Shown here: piece after piece, positions 1 through 7,222 of the stretch
Layout of the letters: the number at the start of each line of letters is the position of its first letter
Numbering within the stretch: position 1 is the first letter of the stretch
Assembly: GCA_035650495.1 (NCBI GenBank)
Contig: DASRHK010000008.1
Span: 1-11,815 of the forward strand
Length of the DNA: 11,815 nt
Source: DASRHK01 sp035650495
Lineage (GTDB): Bacteria; Pseudomonadota; Gammaproteobacteria; Nevskiales; Nevskiaceae
Reading direction: 5' to 3'
Position numbers and translations under genes: made by a program
Notes under the pieces: generated by a model
Told to the model about the DNA's origin: nothing
Seen by the model: only the letters and a program-made list of their open reading frames with translations
Databases searched by the model: none

Positions 1-995
1 TAGAGCTGGCCCGTGTTCGCGGTCACTTCGTTGACGACATAGAAGCTCACGCCGATCAGCACGCCCACCAGCAGCCGCTGCCCGGCGCCCGTGGATCGCA
101 ACGGCCCCATCACGAATGGGATCGTGAACAGCATCATCGCCATCACCGTCAGCGGCGTGATCAGCTTGCGCCAGAGCTCGAGCGCGTACTCGCGGCTGCT
201 TAAGCCGTTCACGCGCAGATATTCCATGAGCCGCAGCAGGCCGTGGATCGAGATCGCGTTGGCGCGCAGCAGGAACAGGCGCAGCACTTCCGGCGAGGGC
301 TGATCACCCCAATCGAGCGTGGACGCCTGGGTCACGTGCGTGCCGTCGGCGCCGAAATCCGTGCGCTCGACGTCGCTGAAGCGCCAGCGCCCGTTTTCGT
401 AGGCGCCCTCGCGCGCGACCAGGATCGAGCGCAGCGACAGGTCGGGCGCGAGCTTGAAGATTTCCGCCTCGGAGAACTGCTTCTCGTTGATGAGGCTCTT
501 GATGTGGATGACGCTGTCGCCTTCGCGCAGCCACACGGGCACGCTGAGACTGCCGGCCTTCACGCCCGAGCGCGCTTCGCTCTGCATCGTCTCGGCTTTC
601 ACCTTGGCCATCGGTGCGAGCCAGTCGCCGAGCGCGAGCGAGATCAGCCCGAGCAGCGCGCCGGCGAACAGCGTCGAGCGGCCGATGCGCATCAGCGACA
701 CGCCGGCGGCGCGCATGGCGATGATCTCGCTCTGCGCGGCGAGCGTGCCGAGTCCCATCAGCGTGCCGAGCATCGCGATGATCGGCAGCAGCAGATAAAC
801 GCTGGTCGGGATCAGCAGGAGCACGTAGAGCGTGAGCTGCGGCACGCCGAAATTGCCTTGCCCGAGATTGCGGCTCTCGGTGACGAAGGTGACGAACGTG
901 TAGATCGCGGTGAGCGCGAGCGCGACGATGCCGGTCAGCGCGAAGACGTGCCCGATGATGTAGCGATCGAGCCGCGTGATGGCGAGCATCCTCAT
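1..995 (-). CDS. lptG: LptG, LPS export permease subunit (partial, 3' end cut by window edge)
   Basis: LptG pairs with LptF as the inner-membrane part of the LptB2FG ABC transporter. The complex extracts lipopolysaccharide from the inner membrane and pushes it along the periplasmic bridge. Reading the minus strand from ATG at 995 gives 331 codons without a stop; family members are about 355-360 residues, so only the C-terminal end (the last membrane helix) is missing. The N-terminus (MRMLAITRLDRYIIGHV) is typical. Hydrophobic helices lie at about residues 15-38, 55-80, 104-126, 277-297 and 306-325, with a periplasmic beta-rich domain at about 130-270. The segment after helix 2 (GTLMGLGTLAAQSEIIAMRA) contains the coupling-helix region that contacts the LptB ATPase. 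The start overlaps the lptF stop (ATGA, 992-995), so the two are probably translated together. A second in-frame ATG lies at 989. Identification is by recognition of the family and its partner. Confidence 0.95.
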   Translation of the reverse strand, partial: MRMLAITRLDRYIIGHVFALTGIVALALTAIYTFVTFVTESRNLGQGNFGVPQLTLYVLLLIPTSVYLLLPIIAMLGTLMGLGTLAAQSEIIAMRAAGVSLMRIGRSTLFAGALLGLISLALGDWLAPMAKVKAETMQSEARSGVKAGSLSVPVWLREGDSVIHIKSLINEKQFSEAEIFKLAPDLSLRSILVAREGAYENGRWRFSDVERTDFGADGTHVTQASTLDWGDQPSPEVLRLFLLRANAISIHGLLRLMEYLRVNGLSSREYALELWRKLITPLTVMAMMLFTIPFVMGPLRSTGAGQRLLVGVLIGVSFYVVNEVTANTGQL

Positions 996-2071
996 CGCGC
1001 CCAGCCCTCGCGACGGCCAACCAGCCACAGCGCGAGCCCGGCCGCGATCGCGTGCGCCCACCACAGACCCACCTGCGGCGGCACCATGCTCTTGGCGATC
1101 CACGCCTGCCCGAGCCCGAGCAGGTTCGAGTAGACGAGATACAGCACGATGCCGTAGACGAGCTTCGCGTAGCGGCCCTGGCGCGGCGCGAGATGCGACA
1201 TGGGCACGGCCATCACTGCGAGCAGGAACACGCTGATCGGCACCGCGAGCCGCCAATGGAATTCGGCGCGATCGCCCGGATCGCTCGATGCCAGCAGATC
1301 GCTGGTCGCCTTGAGCTTGCGCTCGTCGGAGCTGTAGATGAACTCCGGTGGCTGCACGCGCGTCTTGAAGCTGCCGAAGCCGACGACGTCGTAGTCGGCG
1401 CGGCCGGGCTCGCCGACGTAGCGGAAGCCGTCGCGCAGCTCGACGAGCCGCTCGCCGCCGGTGCCCATCTGCTGGTGACCTTCGCGCGCAGTCACCACGC
1501 TGGTCGTATCGCCCTCCTGGATCTCCGCGAAGACGAGCCCCAGCTCTTCGCCGGTCTTCGAGACGCGATCGGTGTAGAACACGCCGTGACGCCGACCGTG
1601 GCCGATGTCCTTGAACTGCCCGGGCTCGAACGGATTGAACTGCACGAGCCAGCGCGCGTCCTCGACGAGGTAGTCCGCGCGACGTCCCGCCCACGGCCCG
1701 ATCACGAACGCGAGCGCCGCGCCGAGCAGCGCGAGCACGCCGGCGAGCCACAGGAACGGTCGATAGAAAGTGCCGCTGCCCGCGCCGCACGCGGTCATCG
1801 CCGACATCTCCTGGTCCTTGTAGAGCCGGCCGAGCGACAGCATCACCGCGAGCAGGAGGGACACCGGGATCAGGATCATCAGGTACTGCAGGCTCGACAG
1901 CGCGACGACCTCGAGCAGCAGCTCCTTCGGGAGCTTGCCGGATGCGGCGACCGCGAGGTAGCGCGCAAAGCGCGTCGCCAGCATGATCGACAGCAGGACC
2001 AGCGTGACCGCGATCCAGGCGCCGGCGGCTTCGCGCAGGAGGTAGCGCTGCAGGATTCCGGATTTCTGCAT
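992..2071 (-). CDS. lptF: LptF, LPS export permease subunit
   Basis: LptF is the other transmembrane subunit of the LptB2FG lipopolysaccharide extractor. The chosen ATG at 2071 gives 359 residues, close to the family size of about 360-370. The frame stays open further upstream, but the extra residues look non-homologous and the LptF-like sequence begins at MQKSGILQRYLLREAAG. Predicted membrane helices lie at about residues 18-40, 57-79, 106-127, 274-293, 302-321 and 334-352, and the periplasmic jellyroll domain fills about 130-265. The loop after helix 2 (LGRLYKDQEMSAMTACG) is the well-conserved cytoplasmic coupling segment. A GTG at 2083 is a possible alternative start, since neither start has a strong ribosome binding site. 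It is the first gene of a two-gene operon with lptG and is divergent from pepA, as in E. coli. Confidence 0.96.
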   Translation of the reverse strand: MQKSGILQRYLLREAAGAWIAVTLVLLSIMLATRFARYLAVAASGKLPKELLLEVVALSSLQYLMILIPVSLLLAVMLSLGRLYKDQEMSAMTACGAGSGTFYRPFLWLAGVLALLGAALAFVIGPWAGRRADYLVEDARWLVQFNPFEPGQFKDIGHGRRHGVFYTDRVSKTGEELGLVFAEIQEGDTTSVVTAREGHQQMGTGGERLVELRDGFRYVGEPGRADYDVVGFGSFKTRVQPPEFIYSSDERKLKATSDLLASSDPGDRAEFHWRLAVPISVFLLAVMAVPMSHLAPRQGRYAKLVYGIVLYLVYSNLLGLGQAWIAKSMVPPQVGLWWAHAIAAGLALWLVGRREGWAR

Positions 2072-2202
2072 CAGTCGCCGCACGATTCTCGCATCGCGGC
2101 ATCTTACAGCTTGTGCGCGATCCGGCACTTGTCGGAGAATTCGCGCTCGAAATTCAAATTTGGTCCCGCGATCGCCCGCGGGGCCGCCGAGAAAAACTTC
2201 CA
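2072..2202. promoter_or_regulatory. Divergent intergenic region between lptF and pepA
   Basis: These 131 bases separate two outward-reading operons, so both promoters are expected here; this is inferred from the layout. The region includes an AT-richer patch (about 2149-2161) that stands out from the GC-rich surroundings. A weak plus-strand candidate is TTGTCG at 2129-2134 followed 18 bases later by TTCAAA at 2153-2158. A weak minus-strand -10-like TAAGAT (complement of 2102-2107) has no good -35 partner. The base run just before pepA (GAGAAAAAC, 2190-2198) is only a poor ribosome binding site. I see no convincing operator or terminator. Confidence 0.4.
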
Positions 2203-3708
2203 ATGGAATACTTCGTCAAGAGCAGCAATCCCGAGAAGCAGCGGGTCGCCTGCGTCGTGGTCGGCATCTTCGATCGCCGCGCGCCTTCCGCCGCCGCCGA
2301 AACGATCGATCGCGAGAGCAAGGGCCTGATCGCGAGCGTCATGCGTCGCGGCGACATGGACGGCAAGCTCGGCGCCACGCTCTTGCTGCACAACGTCCCC
2401 GGCATCTTTGCCGATCGCGTCATGCTGGTCGGCCTCGGCAAGGAGCGCGCGTTCGACGACGCGGCCTACCGCAAGGCCTGCCAGGCCGCCGCCGCCGCGC
2501 TGCGCCGGACCGGCGCGATCGACGCGGTGAGCTATCTGCCGCACGTCGAGGTGAAGGATCGCGACTTCCACTGGAACGTGCTGCACGCGACGCTCACGAC
2601 CGAAGCGGAGTTCTATCGCTTCGACGAGTGTCGCGGCGAGGAGGCGCGCAAGGCGCTCAACGAGCACAAGCTCGAGCGGCTGACCTTCGACGTGCCGCGC
2701 CGATCGGACCTGCCGTCGGGCGAGCGCGGCTTGAAGGAAGCGCTCGCAATCGCTGCGGGCCATCGGCTCACCAAGGATCTCGCGAACCTTCCGGGCAATC
2801 TGTGCACGCCGACGCACCTCGCCGAAGCCGCGCAGAAGCTCGCGGAGAAGTATCCGCTCAAGGTGAAGGTGCTCGAAGAATCCGACATGGAGCGCCTGGG
2901 CATGCGCTCGCTGTTGTCGGTGTCGCGCGGCAGCCGCCAGCCGCCGAAGCTGATCGTGCTCGAGTATCTGCACGGCGCCAAAGGCGATAAGCCCGTCGCG
3001 CTCGTCGGCAAGGGACTCACGTTCGACGCCGGCGGAATTTCGCTGAAGCCGTCCGACAAGATGGACGAGATGAAATTCGACATGTGCGGCGGCGCTGCAG
3101 TGCTGGGTGCGTTCGTCGCTGCAGCCGAGCTCAAGCTGCCCATCAATCTCGTCGGCGTGATTCCCGCGTCGGAGAATCTTCCCGACGGCGCGGCCAACAA
3201 GCCCGGCGACATCGTCACCAGCATGGCCGGCATCACCATCGAAGTGCTCAACACCGACGCCGAAGGCCGCCTGATCCTGTGCGACGCCCTCACCTACGTC
3301 GAGCGCACGTACGATCCGGCAGTGTGCATCGACATGGCGACGCTCACGGGCGCCATCGTGGTCGCGCTCGGCGGCGGACCGAGCGGGCTCTTCAGCAACA
3401 ACCCGGCGCTGGCGCGCGCGATCATCCAGGCCGGCGAATACACCGGGGATCGCGTGTGGGAGCTGCCGATGTGGCCGGAGCACGACGAGCTGATCAAGAG
3501 CGAGTTCGCCGACATCGCCAACATCGCCACGCGCGGCGGCCGCGAGGCGGGCGCGATCATCGGCGCGACCTTCCTGCATCGCTTCACCAAGAAGATGAAG
3601 TGGGCGCATCTCGACATCGCCGGCACCGCGTGGGTCGGCAAGCGCGCGAGCGGCCGCCCCGTCGCGCTGGTCACGCAGTACCTCATGGACTACGCGGCGA
3701 AGAAGTGA
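2203..3708 (+). CDS. pepA: PepA, leucyl aminopeptidase (M17 family)
   Basis: Cytosolic dinuclear-metal aminopeptidase that removes N-terminal residues from peptides. In E. coli the protein also binds DNA at Xer recombination sites and at carAB. The ATG at 2203 gives 501 residues (E. coli PepA is 503). The two-metal centre is intact and falls at the same residue numbers as in the E. coli enzyme: K270 and D275 in GKGLTFDAGG, D293 in KFDMCGG, and D352 and E354 in the M17 signature NTDAEGRL (350-357). The catalytic pair K282 and R356 is also present. The N-terminal domain (about 1-165) is the part that differs most between family members and carries DNA binding in E. coli, but DNA binding here is not shown by the sequence. 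Upstream in-frame starts (for example 2113) would add a non-homologous extension. The stop overlaps the holC start. It is the first gene of pepA-holC-valS. Confidence 0.97.
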   Translation: MEYFVKSSNPEKQRVACVVVGIFDRRAPSAAAETIDRESKGLIASVMRRGDMDGKLGATLLLHNVPGIFADRVMLVGLGKERAFDDAAYRKACQAAAAALRRTGAIDAVSYLPHVEVKDRDFHWNVLHATLTTEAEFYRFDECRGEEARKALNEHKLERLTFDVPRRSDLPSGERGLKEALAIAAGHRLTKDLANLPGNLCTPTHLAEAAQKLAEKYPLKVKVLEESDMERLGMRSLLSVSRGSRQPPKLIVLEYLHGAKGDKPVALVGKGLTFDAGGISLKPSDKMDEMKFDMCGGAAVLGAFVAAAELKLPINLVGVIPASENLPDGAANKPGDIVTSMAGITIEVLNTDAEGRLILCDALTYVERTYDPAVCIDMATLTGAIVVALGGGPSGLFSNNPALARAIIQAGEYTGDRVWELPMWPEHDELIKSEFADIANIATRGGREAGAIIGATFLHRFTKKMKWAHLDIAGTAWVGKRASGRPVALVTQYLMDYAAKK

Positions 3709-4166
3709 CGCGCATCGACTTCTACGTGCTGCCCAGCGACGGCGCCGAAGACGCGGTGATGACCGCGTGCAAGCTGTGCGACAAGGCCGTCGGCAGCGGC
3801 AGCCGCGTCTACGTGCACGCTGCCGACGAGCGCACCCAGGATCAGATCGACAAGCTCCTGTGGACGTTCCGTCAAGGCAGCTTCATCGCGCATGAGCGCG
3901 CGACGGCCTCGCCGCTTTCCGAGCCGCTGCCCTCGGTGGTGTTCGGCAATGCCGAGCCCCCGCAGAGCCATTCGCGCGTGATGATCAACCTTGCCGACGA
4001 CGTCCCCGCCTTCTTCAGCCGCTTCGAGCGCGTCTGCGAGATCGTCGCCGGCGACGACGCGCAGCGGGCGAAGTCGCGCAGTCGCTACAAGTTCTATCGC
4101 GATCGCGGCTACGAATTGAAAAGCTTCGAACAGCAAGCGGATGGCGGATGGAAAGCGCGCGCATGA
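3705..4166 (+). CDS. holC: HolC, DNA polymerase III chi subunit
   Basis: The chi subunit sits in the clamp-loader complex (with psi) and contacts single-stranded DNA-binding protein, helping the replicase on the lagging strand. The start is GTG at 3705, overlapping the pepA stop as GTGA, and gives 153 residues (E. coli 147). The N-terminus (VTRIDFYVLPSDGAEDAV) matches the beta strand and helix that open chi proteins. Further family features are LLWTFRQGSFIAHE in the middle, the VMINLADDVPAFFSRFERVCEIV segment in the second half, and the C-terminal RYKFYRDRGYEL motif, which resembles E. coli RERYKAYRVAGFNL. The stop overlaps the valS start. Being between pepA and valS is the standard location in beta- and gammaproteobacteria. 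No ATG in frame near the N-terminus competes with the GTG. Confidence 0.94.
   Translation: MTRIDFYVLPSDGAEDAVMTACKLCDKAVGSGSRVYVHAADERTQDQIDKLLWTFRQGSFIAHERATASPLSEPLPSVVFGNAEPPQSHSRVMINLADDVPAFFSRFERVCEIVAGDDAQRAKSRSRYKFYRDRGYELKSFEQQADGGWKARA
4150..4155 (+). promoter_or_regulatory. Ribosome binding site that favours the valS start at 4163
   Basis: GGAAAG lies 7 bases before ATG 4163, inside the end of holC. It favours that start over ATG 4148, which would overlap holC by 19 bases and has no comparable site. A further ATG at 4172 is also in frame, preceded closely by GAGCGAG, so it cannot be ruled out. Confidence 0.5.
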
Positions 4167-6964
4167 GCGAGATGGACAAGACCTTCGAGCCGCGCGCCAT
4201 CGAAGAGCGCTGGTGCGAGACGTGGGAAAAGCGCGGCTTCTACAAGACGCGCGGTGCGGGCGAGCCTTTCTCGATCGCGATCCCGCCGCCGAACGTCACC
4301 GGCACGCTGCACATGGGCCACGCGTTCCAGCATTCGGTGATGGACGCGCTCACGCGCTATCAGCGCATGCGCGGTCGCGATGCGCTGTGGCTGCCCGGCA
4401 CCGATCACGCGGGCATCGCGACGCAGATGGTCGTCGAGCGCAACCTCGCCGCCGAGGGCGTGAAGCGCACCGATCTCGGTCGCGAGAAATTCCTGGAGAA
4501 GGTCTGGCAATGGAAGGAGCATTCGGGCGGCACCATCACGCGCCAGATGCGGCGCATCGGCGAGTCGGTCGACTGGTCGCGCGAAGCGTTCACGATGAGC
4601 CCGCAATATTCGCGCGCGGTCATCGAGCACTTCGTGAAGCTGTACGAAGAAGGACTGATCTATCGCGGCAAGCGTCTCGTGAACTGGGATCCGGTGCTGC
4701 AGACCGCGATCTCCGATCTCGAGGTCGAGCATCGCGAGGAGAAGGGCAAGCTCTGGCACCTGCGCTATCCGCTCGCCGACGGCAGCGGACAGATGATCGT
4801 CGCGACGACGCGTCCCGAGACGATGCTCGGCGACACGGCTGTCGCCGTGCATCCCGAGGACGAGCGCTACAAGGGATTCATCGGCAAGAATGTGAAGCTG
4901 CCGCTCACCGATCGCGAGATCCCGGTGATCGCCGACGACTATGTCGATCGCGAATTCGGCAGCGGCGTGGTGAAGATCACGCCGGCGCACGACTTCAACG
5001 ACTACGCGCTCGGCCAGCGGCACAAGCTTCCGCTCATCAACATCTTCACCGCGACCGCGAAGCTCAACGACAACGTGCCGGCGGCTTATCGCGGTCTGGA
5101 TCGCTTCGACGCGCGCAAGCGGATCGTCGCGGATCTCGAAGCGCAAGGCTTCCTCGAGAAGATCGACGAACACACCAACAAGGTGCCGTACGGCGATCGT
5201 TCCGGTGTCGTGCTCGAGCCGTGGCTCACGGATCAGTGGTACGTCGATCTGACGCGCAAGAAGCTCGACGACGGCCGCGACGGCGGCTGGACGCGCATCA
5301 CCAAGCCCGCGCTCGACGTCGTCGCCGACGGCCGCATGAAGTTCGTGCCGGAGAATTGGGCGAACACCTACAACCAGTGGCTCAACAACATCCAGGACTG
5401 GTGCATCTCACGCCAGCTCTGGTGGGGCCATCGCATCCCCGCGTGGTACGACGAGACTGGCAAGGTCTACGTCGCGCGCAGTGAAGACGAAGTGCGCGCG
5501 AAGTTCGGCGTGAAAGGCGCGCTGCGTCAGGACAACGACGTGTTCGACACCTGGTTCTCGTCGGACATCTGGCCGTTCGCGACGCTCGGCTGGCCCGATC
5601 CGACCGATGACCTGAAGCGCTATTACCCGACGAGCGTGCTCGTCACCGGCTTCGACATCATCTTCTTCTGGGTCGCGCGCATGGTGATGATGGGGCTCTT
5701 CTTCATGAAGGACGTGCCCTTCCACGAGGTCTACATCACCGGGCTGGTGCGCGATCCCGACGGCAACAAGATGTCGAAGAGCAAGGGCAACATCGTCGAT
5801 CCGCTCGACATCGTCGAAGGCATCACGCTCGACGCGCTCGTCGCCAAGCGCGTGAGCGGGCTCATGCAGCCGCAGATGGCGCAGAAGATCGAGAACGCGA
5901 CGCGCCGCCAGTATCCGAACGGCATCCAGGAAACCGGCGTCGACGCGCTGCGCTTCACCTTCCTCGCGCTCGCCTCGACCGGCCGCGACATCCGTTTCGA
6001 TCCGAAGCGCGCCGAGGGCTATCGCAATTTCTGCAACAAGATCTGGAACGCCGCGCGCTACGTGCTGATGAATTGCGAAGGCCAGGACACCGGCGTCGAC
6101 GAAGCGCAGACGATCACGCTGTCCACGGCCGATCGCTGGATCGTGTCGAAGCTGCAGCGGCTCGAAGCGGAGATCGCCGAGCATTTCAAGACGTATCGGT
6201 TCGATCTGCTCGCGACCGCGCTCTATCAGTTCATCTGGAACGAGTACTGCGACTGGTATCTGGAGCTGTCGAAGCCGGCGCTGCAGCAGGGCAACGCGGC
6301 TGCGCAGCGCGGCACGCGACGCACGCTCGTGCGCGTGCTCGAGACGTGGCTGCGGCTGCTGCATCCGCTGATGCCGTTCATCACCGAAGAGATCTGGCAG
6401 CGCGTCGCTCCGCTCGCGGCAAAGAGCGGCGAGACGATCATGCTGCAGCCCTACCCGACCGCGCAGACCGAGAAGATCGACGAGGTCGCGGAGGCCGACA
6501 TCGAATGGATGAAGGGCTTCATCCTCGGCCTGCGGCAGATCCGCGGCGAGATGGATCTGTCGCCGGGCAAGGCGCTGCCGGTGCTGCTGCAGAACGCGTC
6601 GAAGGCCGACGTCGAGCGCGTGCAGCGCCTGCACGGCAGCCTGACGACACTCGCGAAGATCGAGGATCTGCATTTCCTCGAAGCCGAGGAGCAGGCGCCG
6701 GAAGTCGCGACCGCGCTGCTCGGCCAGATGAAGATCCTGGTGCCGATCGCGGGACTGATCGACAAGGAAGCCGAGCTCGCACGCCTGCTGAAGCAGATCG
6801 CGAAGCTCGAGAGCGATCTCGGCAAGACCGAAGTGCGCATCAACAACCCGAACTTCGGCAAGGCGCCGGAGAACGTGCAGGAGCAGGCACGCTCACTGGC
6901 CGCGAAGCAGCGCAAGGATCTCGCCGTTCTCCGAGAGCAGCACTCCCGGATTCAAGCGCTCTAA
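4163..6964 (+). CDS. valS: ValS, valyl-tRNA synthetase
   Basis: Class I aminoacyl-tRNA synthetase that charges tRNA-Val and edits mischarged threonine. The ATG at 4163 gives 933 residues (E. coli 951). The ATP-binding signatures are both present: HMGH at residues 50-53 (in PPNVTGTLHMGHAF) and KMSKS at 536-540. The CP1 editing domain lies at about 190-340 and shows ATTRPET (214-220) and the PAHDFND motif with D277. DWCISRQLWWGHRIPAW near residue 412-428 is the typical return to the catalytic domain. The segment after KMSKS (MQPQMAQKIENATRRQYPNG) matches the proteobacterial type. The anticodon-binding helical domain follows at about 640-800. The last 65 or so residues are charged and helical, ending in the C-terminal coiled coil that holds the tRNA. 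Last gene of the pepA-holC-valS operon. The stop TAA is followed after 11 bases by a palindromic element. Confidence 0.98.
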   Translation: MSEMDKTFEPRAIEERWCETWEKRGFYKTRGAGEPFSIAIPPPNVTGTLHMGHAFQHSVMDALTRYQRMRGRDALWLPGTDHAGIATQMVVERNLAAEGVKRTDLGREKFLEKVWQWKEHSGGTITRQMRRIGESVDWSREAFTMSPQYSRAVIEHFVKLYEEGLIYRGKRLVNWDPVLQTAISDLEVEHREEKGKLWHLRYPLADGSGQMIVATTRPETMLGDTAVAVHPEDERYKGFIGKNVKLPLTDREIPVIADDYVDREFGSGVVKITPAHDFNDYALGQRHKLPLINIFTATAKLNDNVPAAYRGLDRFDARKRIVADLEAQGFLEKIDEHTNKVPYGDRSGVVLEPWLTDQWYVDLTRKKLDDGRDGGWTRITKPALDVVADGRMKFVPENWANTYNQWLNNIQDWCISRQLWWGHRIPAWYDETGKVYVARSEDEVRAKFGVKGALRQDNDVFDTWFSSDIWPFATLGWPDPTDDLKRYYPTSVLVTGFDIIFFWVARMVMMGLFFMKDVPFHEVYITGLVRDPDGNKMSKSKGNIVDPLDIVEGITLDALVAKRVSGLMQPQMAQKIENATRRQYPNGIQETGVDALRFTFLALASTGRDIRFDPKRAEGYRNFCNKIWNAARYVLMNCEGQDTGVDEAQTITLSTADRWIVSKLQRLEAEIAEHFKTYRFDLLATALYQFIWNEYCDWYLELSKPALQQGNAAAQRGTRRTLVRVLETWLRLLHPLMPFITEEIWQRVAPLAAKSGETIMLQPYPTAQTEKIDEVAEADIEWMKGFILGLRQIRGEMDLSPGKALPVLLQNASKADVERVQRLHGSLTTLAKIEDLHFLEAEEQAPEVATALLGQMKILVPIAGLIDKEAELARLLKQIAKLESDLGKTEVRINNPNFGKAPENVQEQARSLAAKQRKDLAVLREQHSRIQAL

Positions 6965-6975
6965 CGCTTGCAGGT

Positions 6976-7086
6976 GCCGCCAACTGAAGCGGCCCGCCGG
7001 GAGACGCCTGAAAATTCCTTCCCTGGAGCTCGTGTGCGGCCGTCCATGGCCGCACACGCTCCCGGCGAGCCGCTTCAGTCGTCGGC
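6976..7086 (+). repeat. Palindromic element 1 downstream of valS
   Basis: The outer arms 6976-7003 and 7059-7086 pair at 25 of 28 positions; exceptions are 6994/7068, 6982/7080 and 6980/7082. Inside is a perfect 11-base-pair hairpin (7031-7041 with 7048-7058, loop GTCCAT), directly next to the right arm. The left side leaves 27 unpaired bases (7004-7030) that begin with ACGCCTG. There is no T-run after the stem, so it is not a standard intrinsic terminator. It begins 11 bases after the valS stop. The core is shared, in the opposite orientation, with the element at 7105-7210. It contains no plausible gene. Function unknown: candidates are a 3'-end stabiliser or terminator-like structure, a small RNA, or a REP/MITE-like dispersed repeat. 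Confidence 0.85.
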
Positions 7087-7088
7087 TT

Positions 7089-7102
7089 CCAGCTGCGGCT
7101 GG
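7089..7102. repeat. Small hairpin at the centre of the two palindromic elements
   Basis: CCAGC (7089-7093) and GCTGG (7098-7102) form a perfect 5-base-pair stem with a TGCG loop. It occupies most of the 18-base gap between the two large elements, near the symmetry centre of the whole 6976-7210 block. A stem this short could be chance. Confidence 0.5.
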
Positions 7103-7104
7103 GC

Positions 7105-7210
7105 TCGTCGCCGAATCAGGTTCTGGCGGGGGCTACGCGGCCAGGGATGGCCGCGTCCGAGCTAAAGGAGCTTTGCAGGCGTCCCCCGCCGGGACCTGAT
7201 TCGGCGGCGG
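7105..7210 (-). repeat. Palindromic element 2 downstream of the patatin gene, inverted relative to element 1
   Basis: Arms 7105-7132 and 7183-7210 pair over all 28 positions when read as plus-strand RNA: 24 Watson-Crick and 4 G-U pairs (7124/7191, 7122/7193, 7108/7207, 7105/7210). An inner perfect 8-base-pair hairpin (7135-7142 with 7149-7156, loop AGGGAT) sits next to the left arm, leaving 26 unpaired bases at 7157-7182. Read on the minus strand, the unpaired part starts with ACGCCTG and continues with CAAA, TCCTT and AGCTCG before GCGGCC-N6-GGCCGC, the same order as in element 1. It starts 12 bases after the patatin stop, mirroring element 1 and valS. No T-run follows. Strand is given as the orientation matching element 1. 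Confidence 0.85.
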
Positions 7211-7222
7211 ACCAGAGACAAC

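Noticed and set aside
304..1020. Long open frame on the minus strand inside lptG with Arg/Ala/His-rich translation
   Set aside because: It is an out-of-frame shadow of lptG; composition is typical of misread GC-rich coding DNA, while the lptG frame is clearly homologous along its full length.
1052..2329. Open frame on the plus strand across lptF and the pepA start
   Set aside because: Antisense shadow of lptF with biased composition; no family resemblance and it runs through the divergent promoter region.
2104..3609. 501-codon minus-strand open frame opposite pepA
   Set aside because: Antisense shadow: pepA has exact catalytic and metal-binding residues, and the antisense translation is low-complexity Arg/Ala/Leu-rich.
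2203..6964. Anything novel in pepA-holC-valS order and overlaps
   Set aside because: This order, divergent from lptFG, is the standard arrangement in many beta- and gammaproteobacteria.
6976..7086. Rho-independent terminator for valS
   Set aside because: The stem is long and GC-rich but is interrupted by a large one-sided loop and is not followed by a T-run; a terminating effect is possible but not shown. Kept as a repeat.
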